Source of the DNA: an uncultured Oscillospiraceae bacterium
GTDB lineage: Bacteria > Bacillota > Clostridia > Oscillospirales > Oscillospiraceae
Length of the DNA: 64,000 nt
Assembly: GCA_934567355.1 (NCBI GenBank)
Contig: CAKTJC010000011.1
Location: 1 to 64,000, forward strand
Direction: 5' to 3'
Shown: in pieces, positions 14,652 through 22,241 of the stretch
Numbering within the stretch: position 1 is the first letter of the stretch
Layout of the letters: every line of letters begins with the position of its first letter
Made by a program: the position numbers and the translations under genes
Notes under the pieces: generated by a model
Told to the model about the DNA's origin: nothing
Databases searched by the model: none
Seen by the model: the letters and a program-made list of their open reading frames with translations, nothing else

Positions 14652-16919
14652 ATGAAAAAGAAACTGATCATCGTAACCGTTGTCTGCGTGGCTGCAATGT
14701 TTGCCTGGATCTTCCTTGCGGTGGCGTTGACCGGCGGCAGGGAAATCGGGGAAATGACCCCGCAGGATAAGAAGATCATGTGGGGCATGGCGGCTGCGGA
14801 GCTGCTGACGCTTGGCGTGCTGACTGCCGCGCTGGTAAAATTCGATCGGGTGAACGCGCAGGAGCAGAGCGGGCAGCCCTGGCAGAAGCTGAGTCCGGCG
14901 GAAAAAGCTCGCTTTACAAGAGGCAGCCTGATCTGGATCTCCGCCGCGCTGCTTTCCGTTGGCGCCGGTGCGCTGGGAATGTACCTGCACGGCAGGATCG
15001 GCGCGCCCGCCTGGGCGGGAGCCGTGCGCGTGGGCTGCTATGTGCTGGGCGTGCTGCTTCCCCTGTGCAGCTGGGTCGGATCGCGGCTGAGCATCCGGCA
15101 CTATCAGGGAATGGACGTTGCCCAGATGCAGACCTTTGCCCTCTCCCTCCGGGAGCAGGCGGAGCAGACAGCCCGGGCAAAGCTGAAAAAACTCCGTGCC
15201 ATCCAATGTGCATCGAACGGCTATGCCTGCCTTCTGCTCCTGCTTGGCCTGACCCTGGGGGTCAGCAGCGGCCTTGTGGGGAACAGTGTGGAGGTGGCTC
15301 CGGTGATCTGCGCTGCGGTTCTGATCCAGTTTTTCTTCCAGCAGGTTCCCTTCCCGGAGCCGAAGGCGGCGCTCTCGGAGATCACGAATCGCCTGCCGGA
15401 GGCGGACTATCCCCAGCTCTATGCCCTGGCCGGGAAGGCTGCCCGGGAGAGCGGCTGGATGAAGGACGTCTGCCTGACTGTTTCGCCTGTTTCCGGCGCT
15501 TCCATCGGCATTGTGCGGGATACGGCGGTGGTGACCCTGGGCGCACCGACCCTGCGGCTGCTGACGCAGGAGGAGCTTGCCATGCTGCTGCTCCATGAAT
15601 TTGCCCACGTGGGCGCAGGGGAGCAGGAGGAGCTGCGCCAGGCGCGCTACATGAATTTCCTCCACCGGGGGCGCAATCCGAATATGCTGTCTGCGGTGAA
15701 TGGCGCCTGCTATGCGCTTGCGGATTTCCTGTATACCATGGAATTCGAGCTGTACCACTATGCAGCCGCGCTGCCCGTGGAGCAGCGGGCGGATGCGGCA
15801 ATGCGCCGGGATCCGGCGGCTGCAGCGGCAGGCTTGCTGAAGCTGCAATACTACGACCTGTGCCTCTGGGAGGACGAAGCCCGCGACGGAGATCCGGAAT
15901 TCGAATCGGAGCCCACCCACGTGGTCAGCGAGCAGGTGCAGCGTTTCCTGGATGCGGTGCCCCAGCGGAAGAAACACTGGAATCAGGTGATCCAGCGGGA
16001 GATCCTGGCGCGCAACGCCAGCCATCCCACCACCTGGGGCAGAATCCAGGCGCTGGGGCTGAAGACCCTGCCCGATGCCGCCGCCCTGCCCACCGGGGAA
16101 TATGGGGCGGAATGCCTGCGGGCGCTGGAATACATGGATTCACAGATCGCGGCGTATTATGCACCCCAGTTTGAGGATACCCAGCGGGAAAGCTACACAG
16201 AGCCCCTGGAGCGGGTAAACCAGTGGATCGCCTCCGGCTCCCCGCTGACGGCGGAGGGGTATGCCGACATTGTGGAGGATCTGCGCCTGCTCAGACGCGG
16301 CAGCGAGGCAGTTGCCCTGTGCGACCGCGCCATCCGGGAGCTTACGCCCATTGCCGCAGCCTCCGCCTATTTCACCCGGGGCTGCTGGCGGCTGCACCAG
16401 TACAATGCCGAGGGATTGGACGATCTCTACACCGCCATCTCGCTCAACAATAATTTTGCGGATGAGGCGCTGAATGAGATCGGCACCTTCTGCTGCCTCA
16501 CCGGCATGCAGGAGGAGCTGGACACCTACCGGGAGAAGGCGCTGGAGGTAACGCAGAAGCAGCGGGATGAATACAGCCAGATCGGCACCCTGAGCCGCCG
16601 GGACAAGCTTTCGCAGGAGCACCTGCCCGACGGAATGCAGGAGCAGATCCTTGATTTCATATGGGGCTCGTTCCAGAATTCCATCGACCGGGTCTATCTG
16701 GTGCGCAAGACGGTGAGCGATACCTTCTTCACCAGCGCCTTTGTGATCCGCTTCCGTGCCGAAACGCCGGGGGAGGTCAGGGAACAGGTGTTCCATAAAA
16801 TCTTCCGCTATCTGGATACCTGCTCCGACTGGCAGTTTTCGCTCTTCGACTACGACGACATCCCCAAGGGAACGGTAGAGCAGGTGCCCGGCAGCTGCGT
16901 CTGCCAGCGGGAAGAATAA
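14652..16919 (+). CDS. Membrane-bound M48-like zinc metalloprotease with C-terminal repeat region
   Basis: A 755-residue protein. Five hydrophobic segments lie in residues 1-230 (1-27, 45-65, 95-115, 120-142, 190-230), with a charged loop at 165-185. The zinc motif HEFAH (H315-H319) sits in EELAMLLLHEFAHVG, and E377 in PVEQRADAA fits the third ligand and the ExxAD pattern of M48 peptidases. After the catalytic part come about 370 cytosolic residues, rich in helix, including TPR-like pairs around residues 530-620 (EAVALCDRAIRELTPIAAAS). The shape resembles BlaR1/HtpX-like membrane proteases, but no known regulator is fused to it. It is coupled to the MFS gene upstream, which suggests that it processes or responds to the same stress or substrate. 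Confidence 0.82.
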   Translation: MKKKLIIVTVVCVAAMFAWIFLAVALTGGREIGEMTPQDKKIMWGMAAAELLTLGVLTAALVKFDRVNAQEQSGQPWQKLSPAEKARFTRGSLIWISAALLSVGAGALGMYLHGRIGAPAWAGAVRVGCYVLGVLLPLCSWVGSRLSIRHYQGMDVAQMQTFALSLREQAEQTARAKLKKLRAIQCASNGYACLLLLLGLTLGVSSGLVGNSVEVAPVICAAVLIQFFFQQVPFPEPKAALSEITNRLPEADYPQLYALAGKAARESGWMKDVCLTVSPVSGASIGIVRDTAVVTLGAPTLRLLTQEELAMLLLHEFAHVGAGEQEELRQARYMNFLHRGRNPNMLSAVNGACYALADFLYTMEFELYHYAAALPVEQRADAAMRRDPAAAAAGLLKLQYYDLCLWEDEARDGDPEFESEPTHVVSEQVQRFLDAVPQRKKHWNQVIQREILARNASHPTTWGRIQALGLKTLPDAAALPTGEYGAECLRALEYMDSQIAAYYAPQFEDTQRESYTEPLERVNQWIASGSPLTAEGYADIVEDLRLLRRGSEAVALCDRAIRELTPIAAASAYFTRGCWRLHQYNAEGLDDLYTAISLNNNFADEALNEIGTFCCLTGMQEELDTYREKALEVTQKQRDEYSQIGTLSRRDKLSQEHLPDGMQEQILDFIWGSFQNSIDRVYLVRKTVSDTFFTSAFVIRFRAETPGEVREQVFHKIFRYLDTCSDWQFSLFDYDDIPKGTVEQVPGSCVCQREE

Positions 16920-16998
16920 TTGCTCTGACAAGGGGGATTGCAGCCTGTAGGGTATCTCTTTGCGGTGAATGGAAGTAGTTATGAATTGTGCAGAAAAC
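16920..16998. other. Intergenic segment with partial repeat blocks
   Basis: No gene. TGACAAGGGGGATTGCAGCC (16927 region) and the following TGTAGGGTAT match blocks bounding the 13106-13252 segment, so this is a degenerate fragment of the same repeat module. Confidence 0.45.
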
Positions 16999-17031
16999 CC
17001 CTCACACTTTTCAGCTGGTGTGAGGGCTTTT
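16999..17031 (+). terminator. Terminator after the M48-like protease gene
   Basis: 9-bp stem CCCTCACAC (16999-17007) / GTGTGAGGG (17018-17026), then CTTTT. Confidence 0.8.
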
Positions 17032-17084
17032 CACAGGCAGATATATTGTCTGCTTTGCAGAAAAACAGTCTTTGGAACTTACTA

Positions 17085-17248
17085 AGGAAACTTTGAATAA
17101 ATCATCTGCGGCTGGGCAGCGGGGCTTTTGCCCCCATGCCGCAGGATGAAAAATGGGAAATACATACAGTATTCCGCCGTTTTCCATCCTTTGCATGGGA
17201 ACAAAATCCCTCGCTACCAGCTTTTGCTGGTTTAATCTGAGCTTCCCT
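17085..17248 (+). repeat. Interspersed palindromic element, copy C
   Basis: About 164 bp. Ends: GGAAACTTTGAATAAATC and TTTAATCTGAGCTTCC. Arms GGATGAAAAATGG (17144-17156) and CCGTTTTCCATCC (17177-17189) pair with two G-T type changes around GGGAAATACATACAGTATTCC. The inner arms GGGGCTTTTGCC and GGGAACAAAATCCC match copy A in order and spacing. Confidence 0.88.
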
Positions 17249-17396
17249 AACATAAGCACTGCTGCCGCCTGACCGTGGGAAAGTGGCGAATAGGTGCGCC
17301 CTCGCGGCTTTGCCCCTTTGCGGATTGCTTGCGATTGCGGCCCGTGTGTGCTATACTGAACATCAGTTCAACAAATCGGGATTCGTGAGGTTAAGT

Positions 17397-17879
17397 ATGG
17401 ACATAGAATTCGAGGAATTAACACATCAGAATTTTTCAGATGCTTGTAATATTGATAGAGATGACATACCTGAGGATTATGTTGATACTGCTTCAACAAT
17501 AATGAATATTACAGATTATGGCCTGAATCATCATTGTATAGGACACACCTTTGTTGCGAAGTATCATGAGAAGCCGATTGGGCTCATTCTTTTGGGTGAA
17601 GCAATTCCTTGGGAAACAGACCCACCAGAGATGAGTAAAGAACCTTTTTATCGTTTGATGGGATTTGTAGTTGATAAAGATTATCGCGGCTGTGGAATTG
17701 GCGGGGAAGTGTTGGAAAAGACTATACAATTTGTTTATCGCGACTTCGGCAAACGTCCCATTGCCTTAGGGTGCCATAAGGATAATATTCGAGCAGAACG
17801 TTTTTATTTACGGCATGGGTTTAAGAAAACAGATGTCATGGAAGGAAACGACTACTATTATTTAAGATTTACCAATTGA
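17397..17879 (+). CDS. GNAT-family N-acetyltransferase
   Basis: A 160-residue GNAT protein. The acetyl-CoA site is YRLMGFVVDKDYRGCGIGGE (motif A, with the RxxGxG loop at about residues 97-103), followed by motif B NIRAERFYLRHGFKK. The N-terminal strand-helix (EFEELTHQNFSDACNI) and the GLILLGEAI strand are normal. The target amine is unknown. Codon use and base composition are clearly more AT-rich than the flanking genes (for example runs such as AATATTGATAGAGATGAC), a sign of recent acquisition. ATG 17397 is preceded by GTGAGG. A longer frame to 17283 is GC-rich and not acetyltransferase-like, so it is not used. Confidence 0.85.
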   Translation: MDIEFEELTHQNFSDACNIDRDDIPEDYVDTASTIMNITDYGLNHHCIGHTFVAKYHEKPIGLILLGEAIPWETDPPEMSKEPFYRLMGFVVDKDYRGCGIGGEVLEKTIQFVYRDFGKRPIALGCHKDNIRAERFYLRHGFKKTDVMEGNDYYYLRFTN

Positions 17880-17981
17880 TAACTTCCGGTTTACCGGTCT
17901 TATTCTCTTTTTTCGTTAATTGTTTTGCTCTCTGGGCTCAGTTTCTTTTGCTTTAGAAAATACCCTTGACACATCTCATCT
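17880..17981. other. Intergenic segment after the GNAT gene
   Basis: Contains a weak CCGGT-TT-ACCGG hairpin five bases after the GNAT stop, followed by TTATTCTCTTTTTT, which may be a poor terminator. Nothing else is recognisable. Confidence 0.4.
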
Positions 17982-18049
17982 CAGGTACACGCCCCGGCAT
18001 AACTCTATTTGCTGCCTGCGGGCGGCAAACTCTGCGAGGCTTTTGACAT
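17982..18049 (+). repeat. Second intergenic repeat family, copy 2
   Basis: CAGGTACACGCCCCGGCA, then TTGCTGCCTGCGGGCGGCAA and CTCTGCGAGGCTTTTGACA: the same blocks as 13253-13332, shortened by about 12 bases between the first and second blocks. A strong terminator hairpin follows immediately. Confidence 0.8.
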
Positions 18050-18056
18050 GCTGAAA

Positions 18057-18093
18057 TGTACAGGCAGCCAAGTTGCTGCCTGTACAATTTTTT
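18057..18093 (+). terminator. Strong orphan terminator
   Basis: 12-bp perfect stem TGTACAGGCAGC (18057-18068) / GCTGCCTGTACA (18075-18086), loop CAAGTT, then ATTTTTTG. No gene ends nearby; the GNAT stop is 177 bases upstream, so it may end the GNAT transcript or a short RNA starting in the repeat. Confidence 0.8.
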
Positions 18094-18178
18094 GCCGTCG
18101 GATTTGACAGAAGGGTGCCGCTGTATAAAAATACATTTGTCTGATTTCTACAAAGATGGGAAAAATTGAAAAAAGTAC

Positions 18179-18207
18179 TTTACTTCTTTAGCGAACTAAA
18201 GTATAAT
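18179..18207 (+). promoter_or_regulatory. Promoter with operator in the spacer, amino acid ABC operon
   Basis: TTTACT (18179-18184), 17 bp, TATAAT (18202-18207). The spacer holds a perfect inverted repeat CTTTAG-CGAA-CTAAAG (18186-18201), positioned to block RNA polymerase when bound. The regulator is unknown. Confidence 0.65.
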
Positions 18208-18261
18208 ACGCCCATCAAACAAAAACACACCCCCACGGGGGAGAAAAAGGAGAAATGAATT

Positions 18262-19047
18262 ATGAAAAAGCTTACGGCTCTCTTCACCGCGCTGGCAGTG
18301 CTGCTGGCGCTGGCGCTGCCCGCCTTCGCCGCCGACCAGACGGATTCCGACTACGTTAAGGAAAAGGGAACCCTGGTTGTGGGCATCACCGATTTTGAGC
18401 CCATGGACTACAAGGACGAGGACGGCAATTGGATCGGCTTCGACGCGGACATGGCTGCCGCCTTTGCGGAGTACCTGGGCGTGGAAGTGGAGTTCGTGGA
18501 GATCGAGTGGGACAACAAGGTGCTGGAGCTGAACTCCAAGAGCATCGACTGCGTCTGGAACGGCATGACCCTCACCGACGAAGTCACCTCCGCCATGGCC
18601 TGCTCCAATGCCTACTGCAACAATGCGCAGGTGGTCATTGTCCCCGCTGAGCTGGCAGACCAGTACCAGACCGCCGAGGCCTGCGCCGACCTGGTGTTCG
18701 CCGTGGAAGCCGGCAGCGCCGGAGAGGCGGAGATCACCGCCCTGGGCTATGAGTGCACTCCGGTGCAGTCCCAGGCGGGTGCGCTGATGGAGGTCGCCGC
18801 CGGAACCTGCGACGCCGCCGTCATCGATTCCCTGATGGCTGCCGCCATGGTGGGCGAGGGCACCAGCTATGAAAACCTGACCTATACCGCACAGCTCAAC
18901 AGTGAGGAATACGGCGTGGGCTTCCGCAGCGATTCCGACCTGGCAGAGCTGCTGAACGAATTCTTCAAGGCAGCCTATGAGGACGGCACCATGCAGAAGA
19001 TCGCCGAAACCTACGGCGTCCAGGCGGCGCTCATTGAGCAGAAATAA
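18262..19047 (+). CDS. Polar amino acid ABC transporter, substrate-binding protein
   Basis: A 261-residue family 3 solute-binding protein. Signal peptide residues 1-23 end in PAFAA with no lipobox Cys, unusual for a Gram-positive binding protein. The two-lobe SBP_bac_3 pattern is clear: GTLVVGITDFEPMDYKD, GFDADMAAAFAEYLG, EFVEIEWDNKVLELNS, DCVWNGMTLTDE, the hinge segment VFAVEAGSAGEAE, and late YGVGFRSDSDLAELLNEFF. It precedes its permease and ATPase genes. Glutamate/glutamine, cystine or another polar amino acid is possible. GAAAAAGGAG precedes the ATG. Confidence 0.93.
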   Translation: MKKLTALFTALAVLLALALPAFAADQTDSDYVKEKGTLVVGITDFEPMDYKDEDGNWIGFDADMAAAFAEYLGVEVEFVEIEWDNKVLELNSKSIDCVWNGMTLTDEVTSAMACSNAYCNNAQVVIVPAELADQYQTAEACADLVFAVEAGSAGEAEITALGYECTPVQSQAGALMEVAAGTCDAAVIDSLMAAAMVGEGTSYENLTYTAQLNSEEYGVGFRSDSDLAELLNEFFKAAYEDGTMQKIAETYGVQAALIEQK

Positions 19048-19056
19048 AAATATAAC

Positions 19057-19091
19057 GAAACGACCGCCCGGCATTTTGGGGCGGCTCGTTT
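19057..19091 (+). terminator. Intercistronic hairpin after the binding protein gene
   Basis: GAAACGACCGCCC (19057-19069) / GGGCGGCTCGTTTC with one unpaired base, loop GGCATTTT. It lacks a long T-run, so it probably stabilises or partly terminates the binding-protein message, giving more binding protein than permease. Confidence 0.65.
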
Positions 19092-19113
19092 CTGTGTAAA
19101 AGGCGGGCTTTCT

Positions 19114-19803
19114 ATGGATACATTTCTCCGGCAATTCCCTATTGTTTTCCAGTCGCTGAATATCGGCTTCCTGCAGACCCTGCGGCTGTTTGCGGTGACG
19201 CTGCTGGGCGCGGTGCCTCTGGGGCTGATCATCATGTTCGGCTCCATGTCGAAATTCAAACCCCTGAGCGTGCTGACCAATCTGTTCGTCTGGGTCATTC
19301 GCGGCACACCGCTGATGATCCAGCTGCTGATCATCTATTATTTCCCCGGCCTGGTGCTCAAGGTCACCTTCTGGCCGAAGGGAGAGAGCGGACGCTTTGC
19401 CGCCTCCGCCTTTGCCTTCATCGTCAATTATGCCTGCTATTTTTCCGAGATCTACCGGGGCGGCCTCCAGAGCATCCCCGTGGGGCAGTGGGAGGCCGGG
19501 CAGGTGCTGGGCATGACCAAGGGGCAGATCTTCTTCAAGGTGATTTTGCTGCAGGTCATCAAGCGGATCCTGCCCCCCATGGGCAACGAGGTGATCACCC
19601 TGGTCAAGGATACCGCCCTCGCCCGCATCATCGCCCTGCAGGAGATCATCTGGGCGGGCACCGCCTTCCTGAAGGGCTCCCAGGGCATTTCCGGGCAGGT
19701 GTGGCCGCTGTTCTTCACGGCAATTTACTATCTGATTTTCAGCGGTGTGCTCACCGTGGCGCTGAACCGGCTGGAAAAGAAAATGGACTATTTCAGGGGG
19801 TGA
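19114..19803 (+). CDS. Polar amino acid ABC transporter, permease
   Basis: A 229-residue permease with about five hydrophobic helices (HisM/GlnP type). The family EAA loop is present as QWEAGQVLGMTKGQIFFKVI, followed by LQVIKRILPPMGNEVITLVKDTALA; the early RGTPLMIQLLIIYY segment is diagnostic of this class. It is followed four bases later by the ATPase gene. It would act as a homodimer. Confidence 0.95.
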   Translation: MDTFLRQFPIVFQSLNIGFLQTLRLFAVTLLGAVPLGLIIMFGSMSKFKPLSVLTNLFVWVIRGTPLMIQLLIIYYFPGLVLKVTFWPKGESGRFAASAFAFIVNYACYFSEIYRGGLQSIPVGQWEAGQVLGMTKGQIFFKVILLQVIKRILPPMGNEVITLVKDTALARIIALQEIIWAGTAFLKGSQGISGQVWPLFFTAIYYLIFSGVLTVALNRLEKKMDYFRG

Positions 19804-19807
19804 ACAC

Positions 19808-20554
19808 ATGGCAATTCTGGAAGTGAAGCACATTCAGAAAAGCTTCGGCGGCACGGATGTGCTGAAGGATATTTCCTTCTCCCTGGAGAAGGGACAGGTG
19901 CTTTCCATCATCGGCTCCTCCGGCAGCGGCAAGACCACCCTGCTGCGCTGCCTGAATTTCCTGGAAACGGCGCAGAGCGGCAGCATTTTCGTAGGCGGGA
20001 AGGAGCTGTTTAACGGCGAAGCTCACCGGCATGTCAGTGAGGCGGAGATCCGCAGAAACCGGCTGCATTTCGGCCTGGTGTTCCAGTCCTTCAATCTGTT
20101 CCCGCAGTATACCGTGCTGGAAAATGTGATGCTTGCCCCGAAGCTCCTGAACAAGGGAAGCGCGGCGGAGATCGAGCAGACCGCCTGGCGGCTGATCGAC
20201 CAGGTGGGGCTGACCTCTCGCATTGGCAGCTACCCCTGCCAGCTCTCCGGCGGGCAGCAGCAGCGGGTGGCCATCGCCCGGGCGCTGGCGCTGGAGCCGG
20301 ACATCCTGTGCTTCGACGAGCCCACCTCTGCCCTCGACCCGGAGCTGACCGGTGAGGTGCTGCGGGTCATCCGGGGCTTGAAAAGTGCGGAAAGAACGAT
20401 TATAATTGTAACGCATGAGATGGAGTTCGCGAGATCCATCTCCGACCGGGTGATTTTCATGTCGGACGGCATCATTGAAGAGGAGGGCACCCCCGAGCAG
20501 GTGTTCGGCAGCCCCCAGTCGCCCAAAACCCGGCAATTCCTTGGAAATTTCTGA
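19808..20554 (+). CDS. Polar amino acid ABC transporter, ATP-binding protein
   Basis: A 248-residue single ABC domain (GlnQ/HisP type). Walker A GSSGSGKTTLLRCLN (residues 36-50), Q-loop VFQSFNLFPQYTVLENV, signature LSGGQQQRVAIARAL, Walker B ILCFDEPTSALDPEL, and the H-loop in IVTHEM. All catalytic residues are intact. It completes the binding protein-permease-ATPase operon. Confidence 0.97.
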   Translation: MAILEVKHIQKSFGGTDVLKDISFSLEKGQVLSIIGSSGSGKTTLLRCLNFLETAQSGSIFVGGKELFNGEAHRHVSEAEIRRNRLHFGLVFQSFNLFPQYTVLENVMLAPKLLNKGSAAEIEQTAWRLIDQVGLTSRIGSYPCQLSGGQQQRVAIARALALEPDILCFDEPTSALDPELTGEVLRVIRGLKSAERTIIIVTHEMEFARSISDRVIFMSDGIIEEEGTPEQVFGSPQSPKTRQFLGNF

Positions 20555-20592
20555 ACATATTCCGGGGGAAATTCTGATTTGGAGGGAGCGCC

Positions 20593-20868
20593 ATGCCCCA
20601 GCATTCGTTTGACGAGGGAATGATCCGCGCGCTTTATCAGGCGTTCGTGAAGATCGACAGCGAGGAGACCTGCGCCGCCTTCCTCGATGACCTGTGCACC
20701 CGCAAGGAGGTGGAGCAGATGGCACAGCGTCTGCGCGCCGCCAAGCTCCTTTCCGAGGGCATGACCTACTCCCAGGTGATCGAGCAGACCAATATTTCCT
20801 CGGCCACGCTCAGCCGTGTCTCCCGGTGCGTCCAGTACGGAACCGGCTACCGGAAATTTGTGGAATGA
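20593..20868 (+). CDS. YerC/YecD family TrpR-related protein
   Basis: A 91-residue helical protein of the TrpR-like YerC/YecD family. The core is LYQAFVKIDSEETCAAFLDD, LCTRKEVEQMAQRLRAAKLL, then a HTH with SYSQVIEQTNISSATLSRVSR. Members are putative repressors with no settled ligand. It starts 38 bases after the ATPase gene and may be part of that operon. Its stop and that of the converging CHAP gene form a palindromic TGATCA with no room for a terminator. Confidence 0.92.
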   Translation: MPQHSFDEGMIRALYQAFVKIDSEETCAAFLDDLCTRKEVEQMAQRLRAAKLLSEGMTYSQVIEQTNISSATLSRVSRCVQYGTGYRKFVE

Positions 20869-21414
20869 TCATTCCCCCACAAGGCGGTAGTCGGGTCTGC
20901 CGTAGCCTGCGATGCCGGGGTCGTCCAGATCGTAGCTCTTGCGTGCCACGCAGCCGCCGTTGGGGATGATGCCCGCCTGGCCGGAGGTATTGCCCTCCAC
21001 GGTGTGCACCCTTCCGTCCTCCACCCGGGTGACCAGCCCGGTGTGGCAGATGCTGCCGTCGCGCCGGAAGAAGATCTGATCGCCCTCCTGCGGCTCCCGG
21101 ACGATCTGCCCGGCCTCTTCATAGTAGCCATAGGAATACCGGCAGCCCGCCCCGCGGCTCAGAATGGGCTGGCACAGCAGCTTCCGCGCGGCAATCACGC
21201 CGTAGGCCTGCACAAAGCACCAGTCCACAAACACGTCGCACCAGGGAAAGCCCTGCTTGCTGCCGAGATAAAAGCCCAGGTGGGCATGCATATCTCTTGC
21301 ATATTTTGTATAGTTTTCATCCCCGGGGTTGCTGAGCTTGTCGTCCAGCTGCTCCGGGGTCTGCTTTTCCAGATACCCTACCTCTGCCAGGGCGACGCTT
21401 ACGCATTTGTGCAT
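20869..21414 (-). CDS. CHAP-domain (NlpC/P60-like) amidase
   Basis: A 181-residue protein with the CHAP pattern: catalytic Cys in PWCDVFVDWCFVQAYG, then PQEGDQIFFRR, catalytic His in ICHTGLVTRVEDG and the polar residue in VEGNTSG. The N terminus (CVSVALAEVGYLEKQTPEQLD) also matches CHAP proteins of gut Firmicutes and phage. There is no signal peptide, so it either acts in the cytosol, or is released like an endolysin. It overlaps the editing-protein gene upstream by 16 bases and shares its transcript. Confidence 0.85.
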   Translation of the reverse strand: MHKCVSVALAEVGYLEKQTPEQLDDKLSNPGDENYTKYARDMHAHLGFYLGSKQGFPWCDVFVDWCFVQAYGVIAARKLLCQPILSRGAGCRYSYGYYEEAGQIVREPQEGDQIFFRRDGSICHTGLVTRVEDGRVHTVEGNTSGQAGIIPNGGCVARKSYDLDDPGIAGYGRPDYRLVGE

Positions 21415-21965
21415 GGTGTCTCCTCCCAGGGCAGCTCCACGGTGATGGGCGCATGGTGCAGCGCAGGCAGCAGCGTCTGCGTCACATCCTGCATGCGCAG
21501 CCGCAGGCTGGAGGTATTGATGCAGGGGTGGCAGCCCAGGTAATCCCGGCGCAGCACATCTCCGTCGATGACCAGCTGCACCCGGTTGTCCGTGTCGTTC
21601 ATCAGCCCCAGGATAGAGGCCGAGCCGGGGGTGTTGTCCAGAAACTGCTCCATAAATTCCTCCCTGCCGAAGGACAGCCGGGATACGCCCAGCTGGGCGG
21701 AGAGGTATTTTGTTTTGAAGGGCTTGTCGCCCGGGATCATCAGCAGGTAGAAGGCTGTTTCCTGCCGGTTGCTCAGGAAAAGATTCTTGCAGATCACCGC
21801 ATCCAGGCTTTTGTCAATTTCGGCGCATACCTCCATGGTCTGCGCCGGGGCATGGTCAAGACGCTGATAGGCGATGCCCAGCCTGTCCAGCAGGTCATAG
21901 CACTTGATTTCTTTGGAAAGCCGCTCGGTGCAGTCCGCCGGACGTCCGTTCATTAAGGTCAGCAT
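21399..21965 (-). CDS. YbaK/ProX-type aminoacyl-tRNA editing protein
   Basis: A 188-residue member of the YbaK/EbsC/ProXp family, free-standing domains that deacylate mischarged tRNA (Ala-tRNA-Pro for ProXp-ala). Visible elements are the N-terminal helix with LDRLGIAYQRLDHAPAQ, then KNLFLSNRQETAFYLLMIPG with the conserved Lys, the GVSRLSFG strand, TPGSASILGLMND with the GxxxP-like loop, and the C-terminal FLGCHPCINTSSL variant (YLGCHPCIN here). This agrees with PrdX/ProXp-ala. ATG 21965 has GGAGG eight bases upstream. Confidence 0.88.
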   Translation of the reverse strand: MLTLMNGRPADCTERLSKEIKCYDLLDRLGIAYQRLDHAPAQTMEVCAEIDKSLDAVICKNLFLSNRQETAFYLLMIPGDKPFKTKYLSAQLGVSRLSFGREEFMEQFLDNTPGSASILGLMNDTDNRVQLVIDGDVLRRDYLGCHPCINTSSLRLRMQDVTQTLLPALHHAPITVELPWEETPCTNA

Positions 21966-22052
21966 GGTATCCTCCAAGATTTTTTCGCTATTATATCCCT
22001 TTTTTGCCCCCATGGCAAGGCTTTACTTTTGAATCCCCATTTGGTATACTGA

Positions 22053-22214
22053 AGGCAACACCGCACAATTGTGTCTGCGAGCCTCAGCCGTCCTTTTGCC
22101 CCACTTCTTCAGTTTGGAAAATGGGAAATACATACAGTATTCCTCCATTTTCCAAACTTTGAATTGGGACAAAAATCCTGGCTGAGTCTTCTTGCCAAAT
22201 TATGCGGTGTTGCC
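22053..22214 (+). repeat. Interspersed palindromic element, copy D (variant ends)
   Basis: 162 bp. The centre GGGAAATACATACAGTATTCC is as in the other copies, and arms AGTTTGGAAAATGG (22111-22124) and CCATTTTCCAAACT (22145-22158) pair perfectly over 14 bp. The terminal repeats differ from the family: GGCAACACCGCACAATT at the left and AATTATGCGGTGTTGCC at the right. Inner arms CTCAGCCGTCCTTTTG and GACAAAAATCCTGGCTGAG keep the palindrome. Confidence 0.87.
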
Positions 22215-22241
22215 TGAATCCGCAAAGGGGAGGGAAAACAG

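Noticed and set aside
14529..16025. 498-codon open frame antisense to the M48-like protease gene
   Set aside because: The plus-strand gene has the zinc motif, membrane helices and a ribosome site; the reverse frame has none.
17283..17396. N-terminal extension of the GNAT gene
   Set aside because: GC-rich, Ala/Leu/Cys shadow residues with no acetyltransferase match; the AT-rich gene begins at 17397 behind GTGAGG.
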